From: Myxocyprinus asiaticus
Taxonomy: Eukaryota > Chordata > Actinopteri > Cypriniformes > Catostomidae
Direction of reading: 5' to 3'
Assembly (NCBI RefSeq): GCF_019703515.2
Contig: NC_059348.1
Span: 20,231,656 to 20,295,655 of the forward strand
DNA: 64,000 bases
The number at the start of each line of letters is the position of its first letter. The first letter of the stretch is position 1. Positions 1-11,911 of the stretch are shown piece after piece. Both the position numbers and the translations under genes were made by a program. The notes beneath the pieces were generated by a model. The model worked only from the letters and a program-made list of their open reading frames with translations, was not told where the DNA came from and ran no database searches.

Positions 1-1189
1 TGAGTGAGAAGGTAACAAAGTTACCTTTGAAAGTTACTCTCCTAAAATTTAGGAGAGTTATAATGATGTAGACAGAAAAGAAAATAGATTTTACAGGTGT
101 ACTTTTAGTCTAATACTTTATTTTAATTATATATTCAATATAATTATACATATTATATACTCTGCACCCATCTACTGAAGTACTTCAACTTAGACATTTC
201 TGTTGAAGCAAAGAATTGTGGGTTGTAAATGCCCACGAAGGATACACCTCATGCATCCTCCGAATTCCCGTGAAAGGTCTCATTCGAAGGCAGCATTCCA
301 AGTGTCCTACTCACTTTTATGAAACGAGACAGTCTCGATGAAGTATGCGGCTGACAAATGCGACCTCCGGAGGATGCATCCTTCCAAACGAGACACAGCC
401 GATGTGCCATATCCCTGTACTATAGTGCATCATCACATCATCAGTGTCTCATAAATATTAATGAGACTGCGTGGCCTTATCCTATGAGAACGGGCTGTCT
501 CATGATTATTCATTAAACCACGTGACCAGCGCTTCCAACTCTCAAGAGCCTCGGTGTCAGTTGACAGAGTTAATAGTACCAACGCGAGTCCCCCCAACCA
601 TACGCTGCTGACAGAGGGACAGGATAGTCTTTTAATCATTACCAAAACCTTTTAAATGTTCGTGAAGCACACATTTATTAAGATGAGTGTTTTGAGATAT
701 GCGGTGAGGTGGACTGTCTCTGACTGGGGCTCACTTGAGACGCGGTTTACATTGATTGTCCCAGACACACAAACCCTGTCGATCCATCCATCCATCCATC
801 CTTAATGTAAGTGTGTTAACTGATCTAAGCACTTATTTGTGAATCAACGTCTTGGAATAAGTCTCAAAAGTTTAAGTGTAAAAATCATTCACATATTTTT
901 AATACAGAGTACATATGGCTTGGCATTTACTTGTGCATTAAATTACAGATATAAAATGACCAGTGTGAGTCTGTGTACTGTATAGTGAGCTTACAAAACA
1001 GTGTATACTTATTTGTGCGTTCTTTTATGAGCAATTGTGAGAATCTTTGATGCCGTTAACTGCATTAGTGAAATAATGCTGAGTGACTCGGTCAGACAGT
1101 TGTGTTCCTTCTTCCCTCACTCCGATGGCTGTATCTTTTGAAAATGTTTTGAGAACTCAACTGTGCTGAAACAGGCAGTGTTTAGATCC
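1..1189. other. Gene-free stretch with small palindromes
   Basis: No coding region is supported. Bases 9-60 hold two small perfect or near-perfect hairpins (arms GGTAAC/GTTACC and CTCTCCTAAA/TTTAGGAGAG). Bases 240-400 contain the inverted words ATGCATCCTCCG and CGGAGGATGCAT about 120 bases apart, which suggests a decayed foldback element, but I cannot define its ends. Bases 782-802 are a short (ATCC)n microsatellite. The remainder is AT-rich with nothing recognised. Confidence 0.5.
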
Positions 1190-1472
1190 TTAAAAGGGAA
1201 AAAACAGATGGCGTTCAACATATTTAGTTAGACTAACTTTGCCAGCTATACAAATTTGACATACTTTATCCTGATAATTAGTAAGAGCAGGCATGGGCAA
1301 CTGAGATGACCGATTGCTCCCCTCTTTCTCCCCTGCCCTGCCCCACCCCACCCACCCACTAGTGGAGGGAGGGGCCCTTGTTCTCACAGCTGTCCACGCC
1401 CCACTGAGTTGCATTTTTCTAAACGGTTATGAGGTGGACTTGAGCTGAAATTGCTGTTTCATGACCCTTTAA
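1190..1472. mobile_element. TTAA-flanked MITE (Kolobok/piggyBac-type)
   Basis: TTAA occurs at 1190-1193 and 1469-1472. The ends inside them form imperfect terminal inverted repeats: left AAGGGAAAAAACAG, right (reverse complement) AGGGTCATGAAACAGC. TTAA target duplications with an AAAGGGTCATGAAAC-type end are, from memory, common in cyprinid MITEs. The interior has no coding capacity. The class is inferred from the TTAA and end sequence only. Confidence 0.5.
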
Positions 1473-1799
1473 TTATGCTTTGTCATATAAACAATCTTTA
1501 ACAGAGGAACCCTCAAATTAGGTGGTTATTCTGGTACAAAAGAAAAAATGTCTTAATTGCAAATTATTAGTGATGTCAGTGGATTAAAATATTTCAATCG
1601 TGATTACTTAATCGTAGAATTTTGCATAGTAGATCACAATTACAAATTTTGAAAGTGCTGAAACATGACAGCATATACTTATTTTTCTGTCAAAATACAG
1701 TTATTTCATTCTAAGAATAGAATGTAACATTGTTTTATAAACATTTTCCAAACAATGCATTCCACAGTATAAAGATAGAAATGCACTAAAGGAATAGTT

Positions 1800-2280
1800 T
1801 AGGGCTGTCATGATTACTCTATTTAATTCGATTAATTAAAAATATTCCTCAATTACAAAATTGCTGAATCAACAAATTGAAAAGGCAGAAGTGACGCAGT
1901 CCACTGACGAGGGTGCAAACACATAACGACAAGAGGTGTTAGCTGTGTGAGGGCACTTCAATTTAGATTTGAAAAATAACATCACTTTAAAAAACAACAT
2001 CACTTCAGCAATGCAACAGCACTTGAAAAGATGATATCCAGTTTTCACAGACCCGATGAACACAGCACAGCAAGTTCACAAGCATGCATGCAATTTGCGG
2101 TGCAGGGTCCAGATGCGTGAGAGAAGTTGAGATTTCATTGTTGCGTGGGACATGCTGAACACAGCAAAAAAACAAATTGGAATACAATCTAAACCTATTC
2201 ATCTACACAATTGTTTGCAGTATAAGCAACATGAAATAATGTCATAAAATAGACATCCTTCGGAATTGATTAAAAAGTTA
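1800..2280 (+). mobile_element. Decayed hAT-like left end
   Basis: The sequence TAGGGCTGTCATGATTACTC followed by TTAATTCGATTAATTAAAAA resembles the left ends of other hAT-type elements here that begin TAGGG and continue with palindromic ATTA/TAAT words (compare 35971 and 54561). I found no matching right end or 8-bp duplication, so the limits are guesses. A related ATTA-rich fragment lies at 1570-1650. Confidence 0.35.
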
Positions 2281-2294
2281 CAAATGCAGTTACG

Positions 2295-3130
2295 TAGGGT
2301 TGCCCCTGACCAAAGATATTCCTAGTTGGCTAATAGATGTTATTTTAAGCTATTAGTCGACTAGTTGTCGGACATTAATGATATTATTTAATTACTTAAA
2401 TATATATTTATTTTGGGAGGCACCAGAATATGGTTCGAGTTCCAGGGCTGAGAAAGTATAAGTAACATTGCTAACACTGTTCTACATTACAGAGAAATAC
2501 TAAACCGTAATAATGAGCCTTTAAAACATACATTTTACAAGCGCACGCACGAAGCGAGCCGCAGCGACACCAGCAAAAGCGGTAATGATTGTGAATGTGT
2601 CGGAAAAACCAGCAAGGAGACTGTCTGAACATTTTGTTAATTTAAAGAGAGAAATGCACATTAGGGTTGTGCCGATATACGATCTCGGGGATCGACGACG
2701 ATGAGAGTGATCGCCAATAGCTGATGCCTTTGACGATGTCAAGACGATATTTAGCTCGTTTCCCATTAATGTATTAAATTATTATTATTAGGCCATTATT
2801 ATTATCAAATTAATATTACAAATAATTTGCCCGTAGAGACACAGACACGTGCTTAAAGAAACACAATGTATTATATTATTAAGAACAGATGACAGAAAAG
2901 CCGTCTATGCGCATGTATGACGCATATGTACGGAGGCGTGCAGTCTCGTGGAACACACAAAAGGTTCTCACTCTTTCTTTGTTTCTGTCTTCTGAATTTT
3001 TTATTTTTGCAAGAACAGTATCGTCTACAAGTGCTGCAAATGACCTCAGACATCTCAGCTCAGGAGGTGTTTTAAGTTCAGTTCGCTTTATTGTTGCTTT
3101 TGAACACACCGCAAAGACTACACCCAATGG
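2295..3130 (+). mobile_element. hAT-like ends plus dispersed repeat A, copy 1
   Basis: Two hAT-like left ends are visible: TAGGGTTGCCCCTGACC at 2295 and TAGGGTTGTGCCGATATACG at 2662. Bases 2871-3130 are copy 1 of dispersed repeat A, which also occurs at 18990-19500 (same strand) and 39430-39960 (opposite strand); shared words include AAGAACAGA and GAAAAGCCGT. No right end or target duplication was found. Open frames across this segment look incidental. Confidence 0.4.
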
Positions 3131-3882
3131 CCAACTTGCACGTACGTTCTGCGCCTACGCAAGAGGAAATAACTCTCCATACCAGCAGGTGGCAGTAGTC
3201 TATATTCGTCATTCAAAAAGGGAAACCGGAAGAGCTAGGACTGCGGATATACAAACCATAAACAAAGCAGCGCTTGCTTACCATTTCCCTGAACTTGTGT
3301 CGAGAGCTGGAGATAACTGAAACCTCCGATTTTAGCTCTGCTTTTTCCTGTTCAGTTCCACATGCTGAAGGAACTTGTCAGTCCAATCATCCAGAACAAA
3401 ACAGTAACTACCAAGATTGTATCTCCATAGGGGAACGTCTGGTGATAACACTATACCTCTTGGCAACAGGTAGGCAAGCTAAAGGTTTTGCTATTTTTAA
3501 CATTTCAACACCTTTTCAGTTGTGTATATTATGCTTTTTAAGCTTTGAAAAGTGCTTAGATTTTGAATAAAGTGCTTGAACTTGCTTGAAATTTAGGTTA
3601 CATAGTATGCCACGCCTACTTACAAACAGACAAATCTTACAAAACATAATGTTGGTTGTTTATAGCACAATAACTTCTAATTTAATGTAATGAAGAAGTG
3701 CAATAATCAGTATACTGTATATATCGTATGTCTATAGATATGTAATTTACCACAGCTGTAAGGTGCTTGAAAATGCACCTTGAAAATGCCTGAAAAGTGT
3801 TTGATTTGACTTTGGAAAAGGTGTAGAAACCCTGCAGTATAGATAAGAGTTATGTGCTTTTAATTTTTACATTTCTTACCAG
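3131..3882. other. Decayed repeat, no gene
   Basis: No gene is recognised. Bases 3530-3834 have a repetitive composition around TGCTTGAAAA words and end in GTGTAGAAACCCTG at 3834. A similar terminus (TTTCCATGACCGTCCGAACAC) occurs near 30487-30510. This looks like the right end of a decayed hAT-type element, immediately upstream of the Harbinger exon. Confidence 0.3.
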
Positions 3883-3961
3883 TTCCGAGTAGGAGTATCA
3901 ACTATTCATTCCTGAAACCTGTGCAGCAATCTACCAGGTTTTAAAGGAGAAATACCTGAAG
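3883..3961 (+). pseudogene. Harbinger transposase exon, broken
   Basis: An acceptor-like TTCTTACCAG ends at 3882. The exon reads FRVGVSTI, then after a small deletion and frameshift IPETCAAIYQVLKEKYLK, and stops at a donor-like GTATGT at 3962. This matches the N-terminal part of the DDE_Tnp_4 domain of PIF/Harbinger transposases (a ...VSTIS..IPETC.AI...L...YL block). The catalytic middle is absent: it would lie where the L2 LINE now sits. The C-terminal block reappears at 5684. The family call is from memory of conserved motifs. Confidence 0.6.
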
Positions 3962-3994
3962 GTATGTGTGTTACATCTGTCTTCTTTGTTTGAT

Positions 3995-5679
3995 ACTTCT
4001 GAAAACAAAAGACAAGAAAAGCACAGGGACCAGATGGTGTTTCACCAACTTGTCTAAAATCCTTTGCTAACCAGCTGGCCCCCATCTTCACACTGATCTT
4101 CCATAGATCACTGGAGCAGTGTGAAGTCCCATGCTGCTTCAAATGCTCAATCATCATTCTTGTCCCAAAGAAACCCAAAATCACAGGACTTAATGACTAC
4201 ACACCTGTCGCTCTGACGTCTGTGATCATGAAATCATTTGAGAGACTGGTGTTGGCCCATCTGAAGGACATCACTTGACCCTTTCTAGATCCCCTTCAAT
4301 TTGCTTAGAGCAAACAGGTCTGTGGCTGATGCAGTCAACATGGGATTGCATCATATCCTGCAACATCTGGACAGACCAGGGACATATGCAAGGATCCTTT
4401 TTGTGGACTTCAGTTTGGCTTTCAACACCATCATCCCAGCTATACTCCAGACTAAAATTACACCAACTCTCTGTTCCCACATCTATCTGTCAGTGGACCT
4501 CCAGCTTTCTGACGGACAGGCAGCAGCTAGCGAGACAGGAGAAATTCACTTCCAGCACATGTACCATCAGCACTGGTGCCCCCCAGGGATGTGTGCTCCC
4601 CCCACTACTCTTCTCCCTGTATACAAATGACAGCACCGCCAAGGACCCCTCTGTCAAGCTCCTGAAGTTTGCAGACAACACTACTGTCATCTGCCTCATC
4701 CGATGAGTCTGTATACAGAAGAGAGGTTGAACGGCTGACTCACTGGTGTAGTCAAAACAACCTGGAGATGAACACGCTCAAAACGGTGGAGATGATTGTG
4801 GACTTTAGGAGGAACACCCCAACACTGTCCCCCCTCTCTATTCTAAACAGCACTGTGGCAGCAGTGGAGTCATTCAGGTTGCTGGGCACTACCATCTCAC
4901 AGGACCTGAAGTGGGAGACCCACAAGGCCCAGCAGAGGTTGTACTTCCTTTGCTAGTTGAGGAAGTTCAACCTGCCACAGGCGCTGCTGATACAGTTCTA
5001 CTCAGCAGTCATTGAGTCTGTCCTCTGCACTTCAGTAACTGTCTGGTTTGGTGCAGCTACAAAATTGGATATCAGAAGACTACAAAGGACAGTTCAGACT
5101 GCTGAGAGGATTAATGGTTGTCCCCTGCCCTCCCTTCAAGAACTGTACACTTCCAGAGTGAGGAAAAGTTCTGAAAAAAACACTCTGGACCCAACTCACC
5201 CAGCCCACTACCTTTTTGAACTGTTGCCTTCTGGCAGGCGCAACAAAGCACTGAGCACCAGAACTGTCAGGCACAGGAACAGTTTTTCCCTCAGGCTATC
5301 CATCTCATGAACAGTTAAAACTGCCCCATTGAGCAATAATTAATGTGCAATACACAGCTTAGACTATTTTTATTTATCCAACATCTGCCATTACATTCCC
5401 TTGCTTCTGTATATAACAGATTTGTATTTGTATATTGTGTGTGTGTGTGTGTGTGTGTATTATATATATATATATATATTATATATATATATAAATTGTC
5501 CTATTGTGTATTTCTATATATACTTTATTTTCTATTCACTTTTTATTTTTATTCTGTTTTTTTATTATTATCTCTATCTTGTTGCTGTACTGTTTGTGCA
5601 CTGGAAGCTATGGTCAACAAGACACATTCCTTGTATGTGTAAGCATACTTGGCAATAAAGCTCATTCTGATTCTGATTA
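3995..5679 (+). mobile_element. L2-clade LINE, 5'-truncated
   Basis: Translation gives reverse-transcriptase blocks in order: [47 protein letters not shown], then LLKFADNTT, and the C-terminal HPAHYLFELLPSGRRN block usual in L2/CR1-type LINEs. The 3' end has a TGn/TAn tract (5436-5492) and finishes GGCAATAAAGCTCATTCTG plus short ATTCTG repeats, an L2-type tail. It is dead: stops occur near 4276 and 4956, frames shift around 4450 and 4700, and the catalytic FADD is FADN. It lies between two Harbinger transposase blocks. Confidence 0.85.
5436..5492. repeat. (GT)n(AT)n microsatellite
   Basis: An uninterrupted GT run at 5436-5459 is followed by AT-rich repeats. It sits in the 3' untranslated region of the L2 LINE. 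Confidence 0.9.
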
Positions 5680-5683
5680 ACAT

Positions 5684-5890
5684 TCAAGACACTGCCAAAG
5701 TGGAGGACATTGTTTTGGCTTGCTGTGCTCTGCACAACTTGTGCTGTGAGCTATACATGCGGGAATCGTCCAGGAAGGACCGGATCATGACATTGTCCCA
5801 GGAAGATGGAGAAAAGACCCTGACCTACGGCAGGCCTCCTTGCCACACACAACCAATACTACAACATGATCTAAGCAGCTCAGGGATGAA
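5684..5890 (+). pseudogene. Harbinger transposase C-terminal block
   Basis: The frame reads DTAKVEDIVLACCALHNLCC. The short motif ACCALHNLC matches the conserved C-terminal helix (..ACC.LHN.C..) of PIF/Harbinger transposases. Further reading gives an acidic, polar tail (SSRKDRIMTLSQEDGEKT). The block starts within a few bases of the L2 tail end at 5679. Together with the exon at 3883 it marks the remnant of one Harbinger transposase gene whose middle is missing. Confidence 0.65.
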
Positions 5891-6244
5891 CTATGCCGTT
5901 ACTTTAATTCAGACATCAGTGCGGTGCATTTTCAGTGGTGCAAAATATAGGAAGTGTGTAAAATACTGACAAACTTGTTGGTTTCCAGAAGTTGGCCGTG
6001 GTTTCAGTTTTGCATTATACTATTTTGTGTTCACTCTTGACAAAGTACGAGTGCAAGTACCCTTTCCCAAAAATCAAAGTGTTTTATTATCAAATGTGCA
6101 GTACAATGGGCAATTACATTCTTATAACACACAAATATAAAAAAAAGTTTAAAAAATTTGTAGGTAGTAAACATTTAAGTGTGTAGGAATGATTTACATT
6201 TACATGCATCTGTTACAACTATTCCTTTGTTGCCACATGTAACA

Positions 6245-6729
6245 TTACAGATGTGTAAACTGTCTGTCAGAGGTTTCTAATGGCAGGCCCTGGCCCACTG
6301 AATACTTGAAGATGCAGTTGTCCACCTCGTGCTGGAAATGTGGCAGTAAATGTGGGAGCAACTTCCACATTCTGTGCTCAATGTTTTTGTAGTAGGCAGA
6401 GATGGCGTCATTGTGGTCTTCCTGAGAAGCTAACCTTTCCAGGGTTTTACCCATGGTGTGCATCAAATATGTTGACTCCTCACTGGCGGACTTGTCTAGC
6501 ATCTTTCTGCGCTTCACCCGAGGCCTCGGAGTGCTTGACTGGCTGGAGGTGCTTGGCAAAGTCTCCTCTCTGATGGCTGTGGACTCCACAGATGGTGGAT
6601 TCTGCTACGGGAGTGCTGGGCCTTGGCTCAGCCTCAAAGAAGCTGGGCTCTTCAGGGGTGCTGGTCCAGGTGTTACTGTTGGTGCCATCTGAGGGTGAAT
6701 AGGAATCATCATCAGCTGAAGGTTCCTTA
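6245..6729 (-). pseudogene. Harbinger MADF/Myb-like partner, exon 2
   Basis: On the minus strand, an acceptor-like TTCTATTTTAAG precedes EPSADDDSYSPSDGTNSN and an acidic Ser/Pro-rich linker. A frameshift follows near 6600. The frame then continues through basic PRPRVKRRKML to a helical end (GKTLERLASQEDHNDAIS, HRMWKLLPHLLPHFQHEV) and stops at 6245. This matches the C-terminal half of the Myb-like/MADF accessory protein that Harbinger transposons encode convergently to the transposase. The convergent layout with the + strand transposase supports this. Function is inferred from the family. Confidence 0.6.
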
Positions 6730-7302
6730 AAATAGAAATAAATTCACAATGCAGGGGGATTTATTACCATGGACTCTTACAACTGTTCACCAAGCATTCA
6801 TAACAATAACAGGGCATTGTTAAAACAATATCCTGACAATTGGGCTCCATTTGGTTGGGGTGTGGTCAGGTGTGAAATGCCTGGTGTGAATAATCTTCCC
6901 TCACAGTGTAGACAAATTGATATTATAATGGCTTTATACAGATGCTTCCTGAGGGAGCAAGTTTCTTGTACTGTATATACTGTGTTCACAGAAAATACCA
7001 CCTCTTTCTGAGCTCTTTCTATGAAAGACAAAGTCAAGTTTTGTAAGCAGTGTTAACAAGTCAAATTCATGTCTATTTGTAGTGCCAACAAAGATTATTT
7101 TTGCTCTTCTTGTTGCGACAGGACGGATTCAAGACGCTAACCCATAATAACAACACAACTGCCTGTTCCATAACCGAAATAAGCCTGGCTTATTTTGGTA
7201 AACAGAAAAAACTAATTATATTTACCGAGCACTACTGAACAATAACAAACAATTATGAACATTTTCTGCTAAAGAGCTCAATGGCCAAAAAGAAAATCTT
7301 AC

Positions 7303-7453
7303 CTGATATATCAAGTTTGTTTTCAATCTCATGCCAGAGTTCTGCTTTCACCACTCAGTTGGCATAACGTTGTTCTGTAATGTCATACAGAGCTGGCCTC
7401 TCCTGATTCATGTTGTTCAGTTGGTCTTCAGTTTCTTCATTCCAGACGACCAT
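7303..7453 (-). pseudogene. MADF-domain exon 1 with a nonsense codon
   Basis: From an ATG at 7453 the minus strand reads MVVWNEETEDQLNNMNQERP, ALYDITEQRYAN, a TGA stop (7355-7357), then VVKAELWHEIENKLDIS. It ends at a clean donor, CAG|GTAAGA, at 7303. This is the MADF pattern: Trp near the start, E.P.LYD, Y.N, then W..I...L. The stop replaces the residue after Y-A-N, so the gene is inactive. Exon 2 lies at 6729-6245, leaving an intron of about 570 bases. The protein would be the DNA-binding partner of the Harbinger transposase. Confidence 0.7.
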
Positions 7454-7929
7454 GTCGTTATGAAAATATTCTCACATTGGAATGAGATAAAGATGAAAAA
7501 TGAGAAGAGCTTTCTGTATGTGTTCCCTCTTGACTTCGTCATTTGCTTGCTTTCGTCACTTCCGTTTTTCTTCTCGTGAACTGGTTCGCTAAGCTGAACA
7601 GCCAATCGGACTGATCCGTCTCACGACGGGCTCCGCTGCTGATTCAACATGCTCAATCGGCCAAAAAGCCGCCAATGGGGATCTGACTAGTGCCAACGGT
7701 CCGCAAAAACTAGGCTGACAGATGCTCAACGATGGCCTGACATTGGCCAACAGCTTGGTGTGTCATGGCCTTTAAAGCCACAGCCACATGTCTCGTGCCT
7801 CACAGACACAACACAAAACTTTGGCTTCCCTAAGGCTAGTCTCAGCAAGTGAAATTATTAACAGTGTTTACTCACTAAGGAACTGAATGTCCAGATGCTT
7901 GAGGGCATTTTACACATGGCAAGCAACAA
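7454..7929. other. Probable Harbinger flank, no gene
   Basis: No coding signal is recognised. The stretch lies upstream of the MADF start codon and probably includes the promoter and terminal part of the Harbinger element, but I could not identify terminal repeats or a 3-bp target duplication. Confidence 0.25.
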
Positions 7930-9490
7930 GCTTTTTTTGTTGTTTTTTTTTTATTAACAATTTTTTATTGATTCCATATACAAATTTAAACAAACAACAA
8001 GAATACACAGAATCAATTTTTAACCATTATGTGCCCCCACCCCCCACACATCCCAGTGGTCAAACATTAAATAACAACAGACACACATATAAACAAACAG
8101 TCCAAAGAAAATACTCGATGACATAACAAAAACATATACAATTAACCAACATAAAAGAAAAAGGGTTCCACATATAATTTTAATTAAACTCGTCCCTCTC
8201 CACTGCTCCTCCCTGGCCACCTTCCAAGAAGGCCAAATAAGTGCCCCACTTCTTCACATACGCACCCAAACTGCCCAGTCGTTTGTGTGACATTTCTTCA
8301 AACGCCGCCACTCTGCCCAACTTGGTGCACCACTCATGAAATGAGGGTGCATCAGCCGACTTCCATCCCCTTAGCATTACCTGCCTGCTGATCATCACGC
8401 TGGTAAGGACCCAGTTTTTTATATGTTTATTCATTATATTAATACCTGCCCCATCACCCAAAATACAAAGTCTGGGGCAAAATAAAATTTGAATGCTCAA
8501 GACCTCACAAATAAAATTCTGAACCTTCGACCAAAACTCTTGAATCTTAGTACAGAACCAAAAAACACAGGCTATGTCCCCATCCTCCAACTGGCATCGC
8601 CAGCAAGTAGGTGTATATTTAAGGCCAAGCCTATACAATTTGGACGGAGTTCAATAAACAATGCAGAATCTTAAATTGAATGAGGCGCACCCATGCATCC
8701 CTAGATGCAGACTTGACATTTTTTTAAATCTTACGCCATTCTCCATCTTCCAGTACTAAATTAAAGTCTCTCTCCCATAACTTCTTAAGAGATGTTAAAA
8801 CCCCATCCCCTAAACTCTGAATTAGCCAGGTATAGTACACTGAAGCCTCGTGACCATTTCCAAAAGCAGCAAGCACCATCTCAAGTGTGTCTGTCGCTTT
8901 AGGGGGCTGCGTACTACACCCAAAGGTGGTGCAAAGTAGATGGCGCAGCTGTAAGTACCTGAAGAATTGAGATCTGGGAATCCTAAACCGCTGTATAATA
9001 TTTTCAAAAGATCTCAATGCTCCATTTTCATACAGGTCACCCAGCATATCAACTCCTACTCAATCCATTCTTTCCAGCAGAAAGAGGACTTGATAATGCA
9101 CAATTTATGGTTTAACCAAATCCAATTTGTCAATTGGCCTGTGTAACTTGATAAAATGCATCCGAACACTTAAATCATTCCAGATAAAAGATTTAGTTAT
9201 ACTATCAAATTGCTTAAAATAAGAGGGGAACTTAAATTGTGAGAGACTGTAGTAGGTAGTTGAATTTTGGAATACAATTCATTTTTATAACATTAACCTT
9301 TCCAGTCATAGATAAATGTAGTGAAGCTCACCCGTCCACATCGCTCAAAAAAACGTTTTATTAAAAGGGTCAAAATTAACTCTGACTAAATCACATAAAT
9401 TTGCTGGGAATAAAATACCCAAATACTTATGCCCTGTTTGGGCCACTGAAAGGCGCCCAGCTGAAAAGCCGTTACCAGGCAGTATGCTGT
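7930..9490 (-). mobile_element. L1-type LINE, 5'-truncated, inactive
   Basis: The minus strand encodes pieces of the C-terminal region of an L1-clade ORF2. They include LGILFPANLCDLVRVNFDP and an IKMNCIPKF block (about 9440-9240), a middle segment at 9047-8724, and at 8638-8180 MYRLGLKYTPTCWRCQLEDG...FWFCTKIQEFWSKV, the L1 zinc-knuckle-like CWRC/C..I..FW segment. The plus-strand poly(T)-rich tract at 7933-7952 is the A-rich 3' tail. Frames are broken at several points. No reliable target duplication was found. Confidence 0.75.
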
Positions 9491-10057
9491 CAGAGCCAAA
9501 GCTTCGGATATCGATGATAAACTTCTGAGTAATTTTCTATACTTAGCCAATGTTCTACATCTAAACCAGGGGTGTTCATAATGTCAATCACAATAGCAAG
9601 ACCACCACTTATTGGTTGATCTAGATAAAATATAAAAGATTGACTTTTTATTTCCTGGTGTCTGTAGCTGCATGCTGTTTGACTGACTGGCGGCTTATGT
9701 TTGTGCACTGCGCTTTACATGTTCCAAGAATGCTATTGCGGGTATGTGCCTAAACGATCAAATATACACTTTATAATTCCGGTAATGCCCGTCTTGGTGA
9801 GGCACGTTTAACAGTACTTGAGTATGATTTTTCAGTACTCTTTCCACCCCTTCTCACCACATCTTTTGGATGTCACACTGTGAGCTTTTTAATGCACACT
9901 TCAACACTTTTACAAGCCACTTTTTTCCTATACAAACAAAGAGTGGAAAATGTACCGGTAGGCTATGCATGTACAGTAAAAGTTTAACTACTGGATTTAA
10001 CGTTAATTAAACTACGAACACCTCCCGAGATGGTCTGAGATTATTTGCAGCACTCAC

Positions 10058-10111
<54 letters not shown>

Positions 10112-11331
10112 TATTGCAAACTGTTTTCGGACCACTGACACATGAGAAATTCTTCAAATGCGCATTCTGTGAGAAGCGCTCAACAAACAGTGAATTAGAT
10201 GTGCATTTTCTTTAGTTTGTTCTTCAAAATATATAAAAAGTCACATATAATACGGAATCACTCAGTATTAAAGGGAACAGAATTGTGTTTGGTATTAAAT
10301 CAATACAGTAAGTATTGTCCCATATTTTAGCGCCTCATCCGAACAGCTTTCAATGTTAATAATTACAGATTAGAATGGAAAACAAATAGAGAGAAATAGA
10401 TCTGAAACAGACACCTTTCACAGGAGAGCCCTTACATCTGCTGTTGCTCCACTAGTACACGGACGCAAAACTTGACAGAAATGACAATCAGCGCACGTCT
10501 TCTCTCATGTTTTCCGTTGTTTTTCAGAAGTTCATTTTGTCAGAAGGAAGAAAAATTTGGGAAACTTTATAGTAAAAAATAACTATAAAACGGAAAATTA
10601 TACAGTGTTCCTGTGCGCGTGTATTCACACAATGAACGGCGCTCGCACTTGGCCTTCTGAAGCAAACAAGCAGAAACAAAAACTCAGGCAGCATATTTAT
10701 ATAAGGTTGGCATTAATGATCGATTTACTATTGATAATTAACTTATAAATTCAACTAAAAACAAAACCTCCGAGTGCTCATGTTTATGATCTGACTGGAA
10801 CAAATTGGACACCACTCAACCGAAAAAACCTCAACGGATCTGCACAAATTCAAAAGTGACTATTTTTTAAATCAAAACACCGTATTAAGAGGAAAGGTAA
10901 GCAGTATCCATCCTTGACTTAACATTGCTCAAACCATTCGAACAGCTAATGTCCATTTGGCTGTCCTCTACACCTTGTCGGCAATGCAATTCTCCAGTGC
11001 ATCGATTAGTTATAAACAAATTATTTATCAAACCACCTTATTTATTTGTTGTGTATTTATCAGTTTTCTTATTGTATGAGTGTGCTTCGTGTTAATATAT
11101 ATCCCTAAGAAAAACATCCACCAACACATTCAGTTGTAATATAATAGGACTTTTTTTTGCCTCAGTGCTCCTGTTGCATAATAAGAAAATTAGCAAATAA
11201 TCATAAAACCAGAAGGTAATCTAACAGTCAAAAACTTACACTACGGCTTCCCTTAATACATTCCATTCAGACTGCAAACTCAGAAAAAGAAATGCTATGT
11301 CTTTGGTGCTGTTGCAGGTTTTAGAGAAAAA
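9490..11331. repeat. Dispersed repeat A relatives, no gene
   Basis: Bases 10018-10250 match part of dispersed repeat A in the orientation of 39695-39890 (shared words CTCCCGAGATGGTCTGAG, TTTGCAGCACTCA, TTCTTCAAAATAT). The same CTCCCGAGATGGTCT word also occurs at 29970. I could not set element ends. The remainder (9490-10010 and 10260-11331) is AT-rich with no recognised gene. Confidence 0.4.
10058..10110. repeat. (AAT)n microsatellite
   Basis: About 17 uninterrupted AAT/TAA units sit inside the repeat A relative. Other trinucleotide tracts of the same type occur at 36811-36859 and near 19490. Confidence 0.95.
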
Positions 11332-11336
11332 CTAAC

Positions 11337-11561
11337 TGTAGCGCGGAGGAGGGCGGGGCCGGGCAGAATGATGGACGCCCAGACACCAATCAGCCTGATG
11401 AGGTGAGCGAGGGATAAAGGCGACCGAAGACAGCAGCTTGAGAGACAGAGAATTATGGGCAGCTGCCCTGTATGTGTTTGTGTGTCTTTTTATTTAATTA
11501 AATATTATTTACATTGTTAAGCCGGTTCTCGCCTCCTCCTTTCCCTTGTACCCCCTTTACA
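11337..11561 (+). repeat. 5' LTR of the TRIM-like element
   Basis: The repeat starts TGTAGCGCGGAGGAGGGCGG and ends CCCCCTTTACA. A TATA-like GGGATAAAGGC lies at about 11410-11420. An AT-rich AATTAAATATTATTTAC segment near 11500 may serve RNA 3' processing. Promoter and polyadenylation roles are inferred from LTR organisation. Confidence 0.85.
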
Positions 11562-11562
11562 T

Positions 11563-11580
11563 TGGTGCCGAAACCCGGGA
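11563..11580 (+). promoter_or_regulatory. Primer-binding site, tRNA-Phe
   Basis: TGGTGCCGAAACCCGGGA lies one base after the 5' LTR. It is the exact complement of the 3' end of vertebrate tRNA-Phe (CCCGGGTTTCGGCA plus CCA), as I recall that sequence. Placement right after the LTR is the standard site for minus-strand primer annealing. Confidence 0.85.
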
Positions 11581-11911
11581 GGGAGGGATGCCCGTCGTAG
11601 AGTCCTCGACACTGCCGTCCACCCAGGGGAGCGCCTCTGCCATCCGCCAGGGGACGGAGTAGCCCGACCGCCTGGACACGGGGAACGGCCGCCATCTGCG
11701 AGGAGGGACGGGACTCTCCGACCGCCTGGAGTGATGGAGTCGCTGCCAGGGGCGGAGGAGTGTCCCCACGTGCCGCCAGAAAAGCAGAGGGGTGTTCTGT
11801 TCACTGGGGGTCGGAGGTTTGACTCCGGTCCGCCCGGGGAGGAGCGGCTATCATCCGCCTGAGAGGGTGGAGGAGTGATCGTGAACCACGCGACGGCGCA
11901 TCAGAGAACCG

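Noticed and set aside
2889..3320. 143-residue open frame on + strand
   Set aside because: It lies on dispersed repeat A and unrelated flank, has no recognisable domain, and the frame is not kept in the other repeat copies.
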